In this document: piece after piece, positions 7,725-14,425 of the stretch
Position numbering within the stretch: the stretch's first letter is position 1
How the letters are laid out: every line of letters starts with the position of its first letter
Origin: Pseudomonadota bacterium
GTDB lineage: Bacteria > Pseudomonadota > Gammaproteobacteria > Burkholderiales > Rhodocyclaceae
Length of the DNA: 19,476 nucleotides
Direction of reading: 5' to 3'
NCBI GenBank assembly: GCA_023459095.1
Contig: JAEWVQ010000344.1
Span: 1-19,476, forward strand
The notes under the pieces: model-generated
What the model saw: the letters and a program-made list of their open reading frames with translations, nothing else
Database searches by the model: none
What the model was told of the DNA's origin: nothing
Program-made: the position numbers and the translations under genes

Positions 7725-8852
7725 ATGCGTTTCGTTTTTGCTCTGCTGTTGTCGTTGTTTTCCGTTTCTGCGCTGGCTCAGGCCATTCCCGCTCCGGTGC
7801 TCGCCGCCAAGGCCTGGGTGCTGGTCGATCACGGCACCGGCCAGGTGCTCGCCGCCAACGATCCCGACGCCCGCATCGAGCCGGCCTCGCTGACCAAGCT
7901 GATGACCGCCTACCTGACCTTCGCCGCGCTCAAGGCCGGCACCCTCACCCTCGACCAGCCGGTGCCGGTGTCGGACAAGGCGTGGCGCCAGGAGGGCTCG
8001 CGCATGTTCATCGAGCCGCGCAAGCCGGTGACCGTGCAGGAGTTGTTGCGCGGCGTGATCGTGCAGTCGGGCAACGACGCCTGCGTCGCGCTCGCCGAAC
8101 TGCAGGCCGGCACCGAGGAGGCCTTTGCCGCGCTGATGAACCGCGAGGCCAAGCGTCTGGGCATGAACAACACCCACTTCACCAACTCCACCGGCCTGCC
8201 CGACTCCGAGCTGTACACCACGGCGCGCGATCTGGGCCTGCTCGCCGCGGCGATCGTGCGCGACTTCCCCGAGTACTACGAGCTGTACTCGATGAAGGAG
8301 TACACCTACAACAAGATCACCCAGCCCAACCGCAATCGCCTGCTGTGGGTCGACAGCACCGTCGACGGCATGAAGACCGGCCACACCAGCAGCGCCGGCT
8401 ACTGTCTGGTGGCGTCGGCGCAGCGCGGCCCGCGCCGGCTGATCTCGGTCGTGCTCGGCACCGACTCGGACAATGTGCGTGCGCAGGAATCGCTCAAGCT
8501 GCTCAATTTCGGCTTCCAGTTCTACGACACCGTGAAGCTGTACTCGGCCGACCAGGCGCTGTCGCAGTTCCGCGTGTGGAAGGGCAAGTCCAACGAAGTC
8601 GCCGCCGGCTTCACCAGCGATTTCGTGATGTCGCTGCCCAAGGGCCAGGCCGACAAGATCACCGCCACCCTGGAGAGCCGCCAGCCGGTGCTCGCGCCGC
8701 TGCAGAAGGGCCAGGAGATCGGCACCCTCAAGCTCAGCCTCGACGGCAAGGAACTGGGCGAATACCCTGTGGTGGCGCTGCAGGACGTGCCGGTGGCCGG
8801 CTTCTTCGGCCGCCTGTGGGACGCCCTGGTGCTGTGGATCAAGAACCTTTGA
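7725..8852 (+). CDS. dacA: D-alanyl-D-alanine carboxypeptidase (PBP5/PBP6 type)
   Basis: This enzyme removes the terminal D-Ala from peptidoglycan pentapeptides in the periplasm. The 375-residue precursor starts with a Sec signal peptide (MRFVFALLLSLFSVSALA, cleavage after Ala18). Active-site motifs are S55-L-T-K58 (SxxK), S115-G-N117 (SxN) and K217-T-G219 (KTG). The C-terminal part holds the PBP5-type beta domain and ends in an amphipathic helix (GFFGRLWDALVLWIKNL) that anchors it to the inner membrane. The ATG at 7725 gives the signal peptide at once and has AGG ten bases upstream; a longer frame reading would place the signal sequence internally. The name dacA is used in the broad sense; dacC is an equivalent paralogue. 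Confidence 0.95.
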   Translation: MRFVFALLLSLFSVSALAQAIPAPVLAAKAWVLVDHGTGQVLAANDPDARIEPASLTKLMTAYLTFAALKAGTLTLDQPVPVSDKAWRQEGSRMFIEPRKPVTVQELLRGVIVQSGNDACVALAELQAGTEEAFAALMNREAKRLGMNNTHFTNSTGLPDSELYTTARDLGLLAAAIVRDFPEYYELYSMKEYTYNKITQPNRNRLLWVDSTVDGMKTGHTSSAGYCLVASAQRGPRRLISVVLGTDSDNVRAQESLKLLNFGFQFYDTVKLYSADQALSQFRVWKGKSNEVAAGFTSDFVMSLPKGQADKITATLESRQPVLAPLQKGQEIGTLKLSLDGKELGEYPVVALQDVPVAGFFGRLWDALVLWIKNL

Positions 8853-8886
8853 GGCACGTTGGGCGCACCGCGTGCCGCCGTGCGCT

Positions 8887-8892
8887 GGAGGG
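8887..8892 (+). promoter_or_regulatory. ribosome binding site fixing the dat start
   Basis: GGAGGG, six bases before the ATG at 8899. It rules out the longer in-frame reading that begins 27 nt upstream and carries non-homologous residues. Confidence 0.7.
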
Positions 8893-8898
8893 AACCGC

Positions 8899-9756
8899 AT
8901 GAGCCTGTGTTACCTGAACGGACATTACCTGCCGCTCGCCGAAGCCCGGGTGTCGCCGATGGATCGCGGCTTCCTGTTCGGCGATGGCGCCTACGAGGTC
9001 ATTCCGGTGTATTCGCGGCGGCCGTTCCGTCTCGACGAGCATCTCGCCCGCCTCGGCAACACGCTCGCCGCGCTGCGCCTGCCCGATCCGCACACCGCGG
9101 ACGAGTGGCGGGCGGTGGTGCGCGAGATCGTCGCGCGCAATCCGTGGGAGGACCAGTCGGTTTACCTGCAGGTCACCCGCGGCGCCGACGAGCGCCGCAA
9201 CCACGCCTTTCCGGCGCTGGTGCAGCCCACCGTGTTCCTCACCAGCGAGGCGCTGCTGACTCCGCCCGACGCGCAGCGCGAGCGCGGCGTGGCGGCGGTG
9301 AGCGCGGCCGATTTCCGCTGGCTGCGCTGCGACCTGAAGACGGTGTCGCTGCTCGCCAACTGTCTGCTGCGCCAGGCCGCGGTCGACCAGGGCTGCGCCG
9401 AGACCGTGCTGTTCCGCGACGGCTTCCTCACCGAGGGCGCCGCCTCGAACATCTTCGTGGTGCGCGACGGCGTGCTGCTCGCGCCGCCCAAGAGCCACCT
9501 CATGCTGCCCGGCATCACCTACGACGTCGTCCTCGAACTCGCCGCCCGCCACGGCCTGCCGCACGCGGTGCGCGAGATCCTCGAGGACGAGGTGCGCGGC
9601 GCCGACGAGTTGTGGATGACCTCGTCGACCAAGGAGGTGCTGCCGGTCACCACCCTCGACGGCCGCCCGGTCGGCGACGGCAAGCCCGGGCCGCTGGCCC
9701 GGCAGATGTACGCCTGGTATCAGGATTTCAAGAATACGGTGATGCGCTGTGACTGA
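8899..9756 (+). CDS. dat: D-amino acid aminotransferase (class IV PLP fold)
   Basis: The family interconverts D-Ala + 2-oxoglutarate and pyruvate + D-Glu. The 285-residue protein has fold-type IV features: MDRGFLFGDGAYEVIPVY near residues 21-38, Lys147 in RCDLKTVSLLANCLLRQ as the likely PLP Schiff-base lysine (about where Bacillus D-amino acid transaminase has it), and the cofactor-phosphate region LTEGAASNIFVV followed by LPGITYDVVLELA. Branched-chain aminotransferase or aminodeoxychorismate lyase are related alternatives, but CDLKT..LLAN with ITYDVVLELA fits the D-specific group better. It follows dacA by 46 nt, consistent with reuse of D-Ala released in the periplasm. Its last bases overlap ybeD. 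Confidence 0.88.
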   Translation: MSLCYLNGHYLPLAEARVSPMDRGFLFGDGAYEVIPVYSRRPFRLDEHLARLGNTLAALRLPDPHTADEWRAVVREIVARNPWEDQSVYLQVTRGADERRNHAFPALVQPTVFLTSEALLTPPDAQRERGVAAVSAADFRWLRCDLKTVSLLANCLLRQAAVDQGCAETVLFRDGFLTEGAASNIFVVRDGVLLAPPKSHLMLPGITYDVVLELAARHGLPHAVREILEDEVRGADELWMTSSTKEVLPVTTLDGRPVGDGKPGPLARQMYAWYQDFKNTVMRCD

Positions 9757-10036
9757 TCGAACCCCGGCCCCCGAGGGCCGCCAGACCCTGCTCGAATTCC
9801 CCTGCGACTTCCCGATCAAGATCATGGGCGCGCGCGTCGATGGCTTCGCCCAGGCGGTGCTCGAAGTGGTCGTGCGCCACGCCCCCGGCTTCGACGGCGC
9901 GACCATGGAAATGCGCCCGTCGAGCAAGGGCAACTACCTGTCGGTGACCTGCACCTTCCGCGCGGAGTCGCAGGGGCAGGTCGACGCGATGTACCGCGAG
10001 CTCACCGCCCATCCCCTGGTCAAGGTGGTGCTGTGA
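9749..10036 (+). CDS. ybeD: YbeD/DUF493 family protein
   Basis: This is a small cytosolic ferredoxin-like-fold protein, found next to lipB across beta- and gammaproteobacteria; its exact function is not established. The 95 residues contain the family pattern LLEFPCDFPIKIMG (residues 14-27), a middle helix DGFAQAVLEVVVRH, and the C-terminal KGNYLSVTCTFRAESQGQVDAMYRELTAHPLVKVVL. It starts at a GTG (9749) inside the end of dat with an 8-nt overlap; no upstream ATG is available. Its own stop overlaps the lipB GTG start by three bases. The tight packing implies expression coupled to both neighbours. Confidence 0.92.
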   Translation: MTDRTPAPEGRQTLLEFPCDFPIKIMGARVDGFAQAVLEVVVRHAPGFDGATMEMRPSSKGNYLSVTCTFRAESQGQVDAMYRELTAHPLVKVVL

Positions 10037-10719
10037 CCGCGGCCGGCCCCGTCGCCGTGGGCGGGGCCGGCCCGGGGCTGGTGGTCAAGCGCCTCGGCCA
10101 GGTGCCGTACGACGCGGCGTGGGAGGCGATGCGCCTGTTCACCGCGGCGCGCGACGCCACCACCGCCGACGAGATCTGGCTGCTCGAACACCCGCCGGTG
10201 TACACCCTGGGCCAGGCCGGGCTCGCCGAGCACCTGCTGCCCGCCGGGCGCGCGGCCGGGATCCCGCTGGTGAAGATCGACCGCGGCGGCCAGATCACCT
10301 ATCACGGCCCCGGCCAGCTCGTCGTCTATCTGCTCCTCGACCTGCGCCGGCGCGGCCTCAAGGTGCGCGAACTGGTGGCGCTGATGGAGCAGGCGCTGAT
10401 CGACACCCTCGCCGACTACGGCCTCGCCGCCGCGCGCCAGGCCGGTGCGCCAGGGGTCTATATCGACGGCGCCAAGATCGCCGCGCTCGGCCTGCGCGTG
10501 CGCAACGGCTGCAGCTATCATGGCCTGGCGCTCAACGTGGACGTCGATCTGGCGCCGTTTTCGTGGATCAACCCCTGCGGCTACGAGGGGCTGCGCACCC
10601 TCCGCCTGAAGGATTTCGGCATCGCCGAAGCGGTGCCGGCGGTGGGCGAGCGCGTGCTCGGCCACCTGCAGCGCCTGTTGCCGGCGATCGACCCCGTGCC
10701 GGCCGCGGCGCCGGCCTGA
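10033..10719 (+). CDS. lipB: octanoyl-[acyl-carrier-protein]:protein N-octanoyltransferase
   Basis: LipB moves octanoate from ACP to lipoyl domains of the 2-oxoacid dehydrogenases and the glycine cleavage H protein, the first step of lipoate synthesis. The 228-residue product carries the family signatures DRGGQITYHGPGQLVVY and PGVYIDGAKIAALGLRVRNGCSYHGLALNV, with catalytic Lys148 (GAK) and Cys182 (INPCGYEGL). The GTG at 10033 overlaps the ybeD stop (GTGA). The first ~15 residues are Gly/Ala-rich and may be an unstructured extension. lipA follows after 57 nt. Confidence 0.96.
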   Translation: MTAAGPVAVGGAGPGLVVKRLGQVPYDAAWEAMRLFTAARDATTADEIWLLEHPPVYTLGQAGLAEHLLPAGRAAGIPLVKIDRGGQITYHGPGQLVVYLLLDLRRRGLKVRELVALMEQALIDTLADYGLAAARQAGAPGVYIDGAKIAALGLRVRNGCSYHGLALNVDVDLAPFSWINPCGYEGLRTLRLKDFGIAEAVPAVGERVLGHLQRLLPAIDPVPAAAPA

Positions 10720-10776
10720 ATCGCGGCGCGACCCGCCGTGCCGCCGCACCCGCATACGACAAGAGAGAACCCGATC

Positions 10777-11724
10777 ATGGACACCCCCGCCCGCAAGCAG
10801 CGCGGAGCCGACAAGACCGCCCGCATCCCGATCAAGATCGTGCCCGCCGAGCGCCTCAAGAAGCCGGACTGGATCCGCATCAAGCTCGGCAGCGGCACCG
10901 AGGTCGAGCGCTTCAACGACATCAAGCAGACCCTGCGCGACCACAAGCTGCATACCGTGTGCGAGGAAGCCTCGTGCCCGAACATCCATGAGTGCTTCGG
11001 CAAGGGCACGGCCACGTTCATGATCATGGGCGACATCTGCACCCGCCGCTGCCCGTTCTGCGACGTCGGCCACGGCCGCCCCGAGCCGCTCAACCCCGAC
11101 GAGCCCGCCGACCTCGCCCGCACCATCGCCGCGATGCGCCTCAACTATGTGGTGATCACCTCGGTCGACCGCGACGACCTGCGCGACGGCGGCGCCCAGC
11201 ATTTCGTCGACTGCATCCGCGCCACGCGCGCGGCGTCGCCGAAAACCACGATCGAGGTGCTGGTGCCGGACTTTCGCGGGCGCATGGAGATCGCCCTCGA
11301 GATCTTCCGCAACGCGCCGCCTGACGTCATGAACCACAACATGGAGACCGTGCCGCGCCTCTACAAGCAGGCCCGGCCGGGCGCCGACTACGCCTACTCG
11401 CTGCGCTTGCTCAAGGAGTTCAAGGCCGGCCACCCCGAGGTGCTGACCAAGTCCGGGCTGATGGTCGGGCTGGGCGAGACCGACGACGAGATTCTCGAGG
11501 TGATGCGCGACCTGCGCGCCCACGACGTCGACATGCTCACCATTGGCCAGTACCTGCAGCCCTCCGGCGGCCACCTGCCGGTGCTGCGTTACGTGCACCC
11601 GGACACGTTCAAGATGTTCGAGACCGAGGCGCTGAAGATGGGTTTCCGCAACGCCGCCTGCGGGCCGATGGTGCGCTCGTCGTACTGGGCCGACCAGCAG
11701 GCGCACGGCGCCGGAGTGGCCTGA
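10777..11724 (+). CDS. lipA: lipoyl synthase (radical SAM)
   Basis: LipA inserts two sulfurs into the octanoyl chain made by LipB, using two [4Fe-4S] clusters. The 315-residue protein shows the auxiliary cluster motif C62-x4-C67-x5-C73 (CEEASCPNIHEC), the radical-SAM motif C88-x3-C92-x2-C95 (CTRRCPFC), and the C-terminal RSSY (300-303) whose serine ligates the auxiliary cluster. The ATG at 10777 is preceded by AAGAGAGAA (10761-10769) as Shine-Dalgarno. An in-frame extension to 10738 adds an unrelated PPHPHTTREN leader and is not favoured. Last recognisable gene of the dat-ybeD-lipB-lipA cluster. Confidence 0.97.
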   Translation: MDTPARKQRGADKTARIPIKIVPAERLKKPDWIRIKLGSGTEVERFNDIKQTLRDHKLHTVCEEASCPNIHECFGKGTATFMIMGDICTRRCPFCDVGHGRPEPLNPDEPADLARTIAAMRLNYVVITSVDRDDLRDGGAQHFVDCIRATRAASPKTTIEVLVPDFRGRMEIALEIFRNAPPDVMNHNMETVPRLYKQARPGADYAYSLRLLKEFKAGHPEVLTKSGLMVGLGETDDEILEVMRDLRAHDVDMLTIGQYLQPSGGHLPVLRYVHPDTFKMFETEALKMGFRNAACGPMVRSSYWADQQAHGAGVA

Positions 11725-11741
11725 GTCTCGCGCCGGCGACG

Positions 11742-12173
11742 ATGGACGCCGGCTTCGCCGCCATGCTCAAGGGCTCGCTGTGGGCCTGGCCGGCGCTCGA
11801 ATTCGTTCATCTCGTCGGCATTGCGCTGCTGTTCGGCAGTCTGGTGCTGTTCGAATTGCGCGTGCTCGGGCTGGGCGCGACGCTGCCGGCGGCGGCGTTC
11901 GCCCGCCTCGTGCTGCCGGTGACCCTGGCCGGTTTCGCGTGTGCGGCGGCGAGCGGGCTGGCAATGTTTGCGGCCGACGCGGCGAGCCTGCTCGCGCATC
12001 CGGCCTTCCGCGTCAAGATGGCCCTGCTCGCGCTCGCCGGCCTCAATGCCGCGCTGTTCCACGCGCGCGGCGGGGTCGGGCGGCTGGACGCGGCGGCGCG
12101 CCTGCAGGTGGCAGTGTCGCTCGGGCTGTGGCTGGGCGTGATTGCATCCGGGCGCGCGATCGCCTACATCTGA
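11742..12173 (+). CDS. small integral membrane protein, DUF6644-like
   Basis: 143 residues, almost entirely hydrophobic, with about four predicted membrane helices (approx. 16-38, 53-78, 89-106 and 122-142). The opening LWAWPALEFVHLVGIALLFGSLVLFELRVLGLG, with a charged Glu-Phe-Val-His pair in helix 1, resembles the DUF6644 group of uncharacterised membrane proteins; I recall this pattern but cannot verify it here. The His in helix 1 could bind heme, but that is speculation. It begins 17 nt after lipA with no good Shine-Dalgarno, so expression is probably by read-through. The next gene, a small exported protein, follows after 72 nt. Confidence 0.75.
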   Translation: MDAGFAAMLKGSLWAWPALEFVHLVGIALLFGSLVLFELRVLGLGATLPAAAFARLVLPVTLAGFACAAASGLAMFAADAASLLAHPAFRVKMALLALAGLNAALFHARGGVGRLDAAARLQVAVSLGLWLGVIASGRAIAYI

Positions 12174-12245
12174 AAGCGCCGCTCCGCTCTGGCGTCCCCC
12201 GCATCCGGCGCCGGGGGCGGGCGGGGCGCACCCACGGGGGCTGCC

Positions 12246-12719
12246 ATGGATCGACGCCATTTCCTGTTCGCCACCGCCACACTCGGTGCGCTGCCGCTGT
12301 GGGCGCGCGCCCACCATGGCTGGAGCGGCTTCGACGTCGCCCGCCCGCTCTATGTCGCGGGCACGGTGCTCGGCGTGCGCTGGCACAACCCCCATGCCGA
12401 ACTGGCGGTCCGCGCGCCGGCCGCCCTGCGCCTGCCCGACGACCTGCGGCGCCGGGCCCTGCCGGCGCAGACCGCGGCGGTCGATGGCGCCGAGCTGCTT
12501 GCCCGCGCCAGCGTGCCCGACGATGCCGAGGGCGCATGGACGCTCGAGCTGTCGCCGCTGTTCCGCCTCGAGGCGTGGCAGCTGGCGCCGATCGGCGAGG
12601 GTGAGGAAGTCGAGGCCATCGGTTATCGCCGGGCGCGCGGTGAAGGCGGGCGCTACCTGCGCGTCGAGTACCTCTTCCACCGCGGGCGGGCCTACGGCCT
12701 GCGCTCGTCGCCAGCCTGA
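12246..12719 (+). CDS. small exported protein, DUF6152-like, with twin-arginine-type signal
   Basis: 157 residues. The N-terminus MDRRHFLFATATLGALPLWARA has a twin-arginine motif (DRRHFLF) and an AxA cleavage site near residue 22, pointing to periplasmic export, possibly by Tat. The mature part starts HHGWSGFD and continues PLYVAGTVLGVRWHNPHAELAV, a pattern I associate with the DUF6152 family, whose function is unknown. The His-rich mature N-terminus (HH) and HNPH could bind a metal, but that is inferred from composition alone. GGGGGC before the ATG may act as Shine-Dalgarno. It is probably paired functionally with the membrane protein just upstream. Confidence 0.75.
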   Translation: MDRRHFLFATATLGALPLWARAHHGWSGFDVARPLYVAGTVLGVRWHNPHAELAVRAPAALRLPDDLRRRALPAQTAAVDGAELLARASVPDDAEGAWTLELSPLFRLEAWQLAPIGEGEEVEAIGYRRARGEGGRYLRVEYLFHRGRAYGLRSSPA

Positions 12720-12795
12720 GCGATGCGCGCGGCGCGCGTGCGGCGGGCGCGGTTATCATGCCCTCTTCATCGTTTGCGCACGGGGGGCGAAGGCC

Positions 12796-13524
12796 ATGGC
12801 TGAAGCAAGAATCGGGTTCTTTTCGGCATTGATCCTGGCCGGCGGGGTGGCGGCCGCCGGTTACTGGGTGGGCGACGGCGTGCAGCGCTTTCGCATGGCC
12901 GACCGTTCGGTGACCGTGAAGGGGCTGGCCGAGCAGGAGGTGAAGAGCGATTTCGCGGTATGGACGGTGGGCTTTCGTCGCGGCGGCAACGAGTTCGGCG
13001 CGGTGCAGCAGGCGCTCACCGCCGATCGCGAACAGGTGCTCGTCTTCCTGCGCGACCAGGGCTTCACCGCCGACGAGATCGAGATCCGTCCGCTGCAGGT
13101 GCAGGATCTGTTCGCGCGCGAATGGGGTTCGACCAATGTGCCGCTGCGCTTCAACGGCCAAGGCCAAGTGACGGTGAAGTCGGCACGGGTGGAGGCGGTG
13201 GCGCAGGCCGCGAACCGCGTCGATCCGCTGATCCAGGCCGGCATCCAGCTCACCGGCGACAGCGACGGCTTCGGCGGGCCGCGCTTCCAGCTGCGCGGCT
13301 TCAACGAGGCCAAGCCGAAGCTGCTCGAGGAGGCGACGCGCAACGCCCGCGAACTGGCGGAGAAGTTCGCCGCCGATGCCGGTGCCCGCCTGGGGCCGCT
13401 GAAGAACGCCAACCAGGGTGTGATCCGCGTGCTCGACGACGACGGCGGCGAGCACGATTCCTCCGGCCAGACCATCGGCAAGCGCCTGCGCGTGGTCAGC
13501 ACCTTCGAATTCGCGCTGGAATGA
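12796..13524 (+). CDS. SIMPL domain-containing periplasmic protein
   Basis: 242 residues. An N-terminal membrane anchor or uncleaved signal (about 8-28, FFSALILAGGVAAAGYWVGDG) is followed by a SIMPL domain. Evidence is the domain's opening RSVTVKGLAEQEVKSDFAVWTVGFRR, the mid-region LRFNGQGQVTVKSARVEAVAQAANRVDPLIQAGIQL, and FNEAKPKLLEEATRNARELAEKFAADAGARLGPLKNANQGVI, which matches the conserved end of SIMPL proteins. The function of the family is poorly defined. GAAGG just before the ATG serves as Shine-Dalgarno. TATCAT at 12754-12759 could be a -10 element, but no -35 is visible. The frame is open far upstream through the previous gene; that part is not coding. Confidence 0.88.
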   Translation: MAEARIGFFSALILAGGVAAAGYWVGDGVQRFRMADRSVTVKGLAEQEVKSDFAVWTVGFRRGGNEFGAVQQALTADREQVLVFLRDQGFTADEIEIRPLQVQDLFAREWGSTNVPLRFNGQGQVTVKSARVEAVAQAANRVDPLIQAGIQLTGDSDGFGGPRFQLRGFNEAKPKLLEEATRNARELAEKFAADAGARLGPLKNANQGVIRVLDDDGGEHDSSGQTIGKRLRVVSTFEFALE

Positions 13525-13632
13525 GGCCGGGCGGGCGTCGGCGCGGGGCGGTGAGTGGACAGGAGGTTCTGCTGCGCCGACGATGAAGGCATGCGCGCGC
13601 GTCCAAGGTGGGCGCACCGCAGGCGAATCCGC

Positions 13633-13640
13633 AGGAGAGG
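13633..13640 (+). promoter_or_regulatory. ribosome binding site fixing the DUF4197 gene start
   Basis: AGGAGAGG, three bases before the ATG at 13644. This strong match favours that ATG, which begins a signal peptide, over the in-frame GTG 36 nt upstream. Confidence 0.7.
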
Positions 13641-13643
13641 GCG

Positions 13644-14321
13644 ATGCGAGCGATATTGAGAGTGTTGGCCGTGCTGGCGTTCTGTGCGCCGGCGTGGGCG
13701 GGCGGCCTGGCGGCCTTGAGCAATACCGAGGTCACCGGAGGCTTGAAGGAGGCGCTCACCCAGGGGGCGAGCCGTGCGGTGGAACTGCTCGGCCGCAAGG
13801 ATGGCTTTCTCGCCAACCCGAAGGTGCGGATCCCCTTGCCCGGGGTATTGCAGCAGGCCGAGCCGCTGCTGCGCATGAGCGGCATGGGCGGGGAACTCGA
13901 CCAGTTGGTGACGACGATGAACCGCGCTGCGGAGGCGGCGGTGCCGGAGGCGAAGACGCTGCTGCTCGCCGCGGTCCGGCAGATGAGCGTGGCCGACGCG
14001 AGCAATATCGTGAGCGGTGGTGACGATTCGGTGACCCGCTACTTCCGCGAGAAAACCGAAGCCGAACTGTTCCAGCGCTTTCTGCCGGTGGTGAGGGAGA
14101 GCACCGACAAGCTCGCGCTCGCCGGCCAGTACAACAGGCTGGCGGGCAAGGCCGCGGGGGCGGGGCTGATCAAGGGCGAGGATGCCCAGGTCGAGCAGTA
14201 CGTCACGCGCAGGGCGCTCGACGGCCTCTACCAGATGATTGCCGAGGAGGAGCGGGCGATTCGCAAGGATCCGCTCGGCGCTGCCGGCAGCCTGGCGAAG
14301 AAGGTGTTCGGCGCGCTCTGA
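13644..14321 (+). CDS. DUF4197 domain-containing exported protein
   Basis: 225 residues beginning with a Sec signal peptide (MRAILRVLAVLAFCAPAWA, cleavage before GG). The mature part matches the DUF4197 family: ALSNTEVTGGLKEALTQGASRAVELLGRKDGFLANPKVRIPLPGVLQQAEPLLR, ALLDELVTTMNRAAEAAVPEA-like helix, and VTRYFREKTEAELFQRFLPVV with a C-terminal ALDGLYQMIAEEERAIRKDP. The fold is expected to be all-helical and periplasmic. No function is established for the family. It is the last gene before a strong hairpin at 14381-14401. Confidence 0.9.
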   Translation: MRAILRVLAVLAFCAPAWAGGLAALSNTEVTGGLKEALTQGASRAVELLGRKDGFLANPKVRIPLPGVLQQAEPLLRMSGMGGELDQLVTTMNRAAEAAVPEAKTLLLAAVRQMSVADASNIVSGGDDSVTRYFREKTEAELFQRFLPVVRESTDKLALAGQYNRLAGKAAGAGLIKGEDAQVEQYVTRRALDGLYQMIAEEERAIRKDPLGAAGSLAKKVFGAL

Positions 14322-14364
14322 GTCGCGGTGCGGCGGCGGTGCCGGCGCAGGCGCGGTGCTCGGG

Positions 14365-14370
14365 TAGAAT
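14365..14370 (+). promoter_or_regulatory. possible -10 element upstream of rep
   Basis: TAGAAT (5/6 match to TATAAT), 55 nt before the rep ATG. No convincing -35 lies 16-18 nt upstream. If used, the transcript would start around 14377 and carry the 14381-14401 hairpin at its 5' end. Confidence 0.3.
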
Positions 14371-14380
14371 CAGTGGCTTC

Positions 14381-14411
14381 GGCGCCCCCTGTGGGGGCGC
14401 CTGCTTCTTTT
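14381..14411 (+). terminator. Rho-independent terminator after the DUF4197 gene / rep leader hairpin
   Basis: A perfect 9-bp stem GGCGCCCCC (14381-14389) / GGGGGCGCC (14393-14401), loop TGT, followed by TGCTTCTTTT (14402-14411). The shape is that of an intrinsic terminator for the upstream small-gene cluster. It sits only 14 nt before the rep start codon, so it may also act in the rep leader. Confidence 0.7.
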
Positions 14412-14425
14412 GAGCCGTCTGCCGC

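Noticed and set aside
9934..11706. 590-codon minus-strand open frame opposite lipB and lipA
   Set aside because: Same artefact; the plus-strand genes carry their catalytic and cluster-binding residues.
12174..12245. GC-rich palindromic stretch between the DUF6644-like and DUF6152-like genes as a terminator
   Set aside because: CCGGCGCCGG and neighbouring C/G runs can fold, but no T-run follows and the pairing is not better than expected in such GC-rich DNA.
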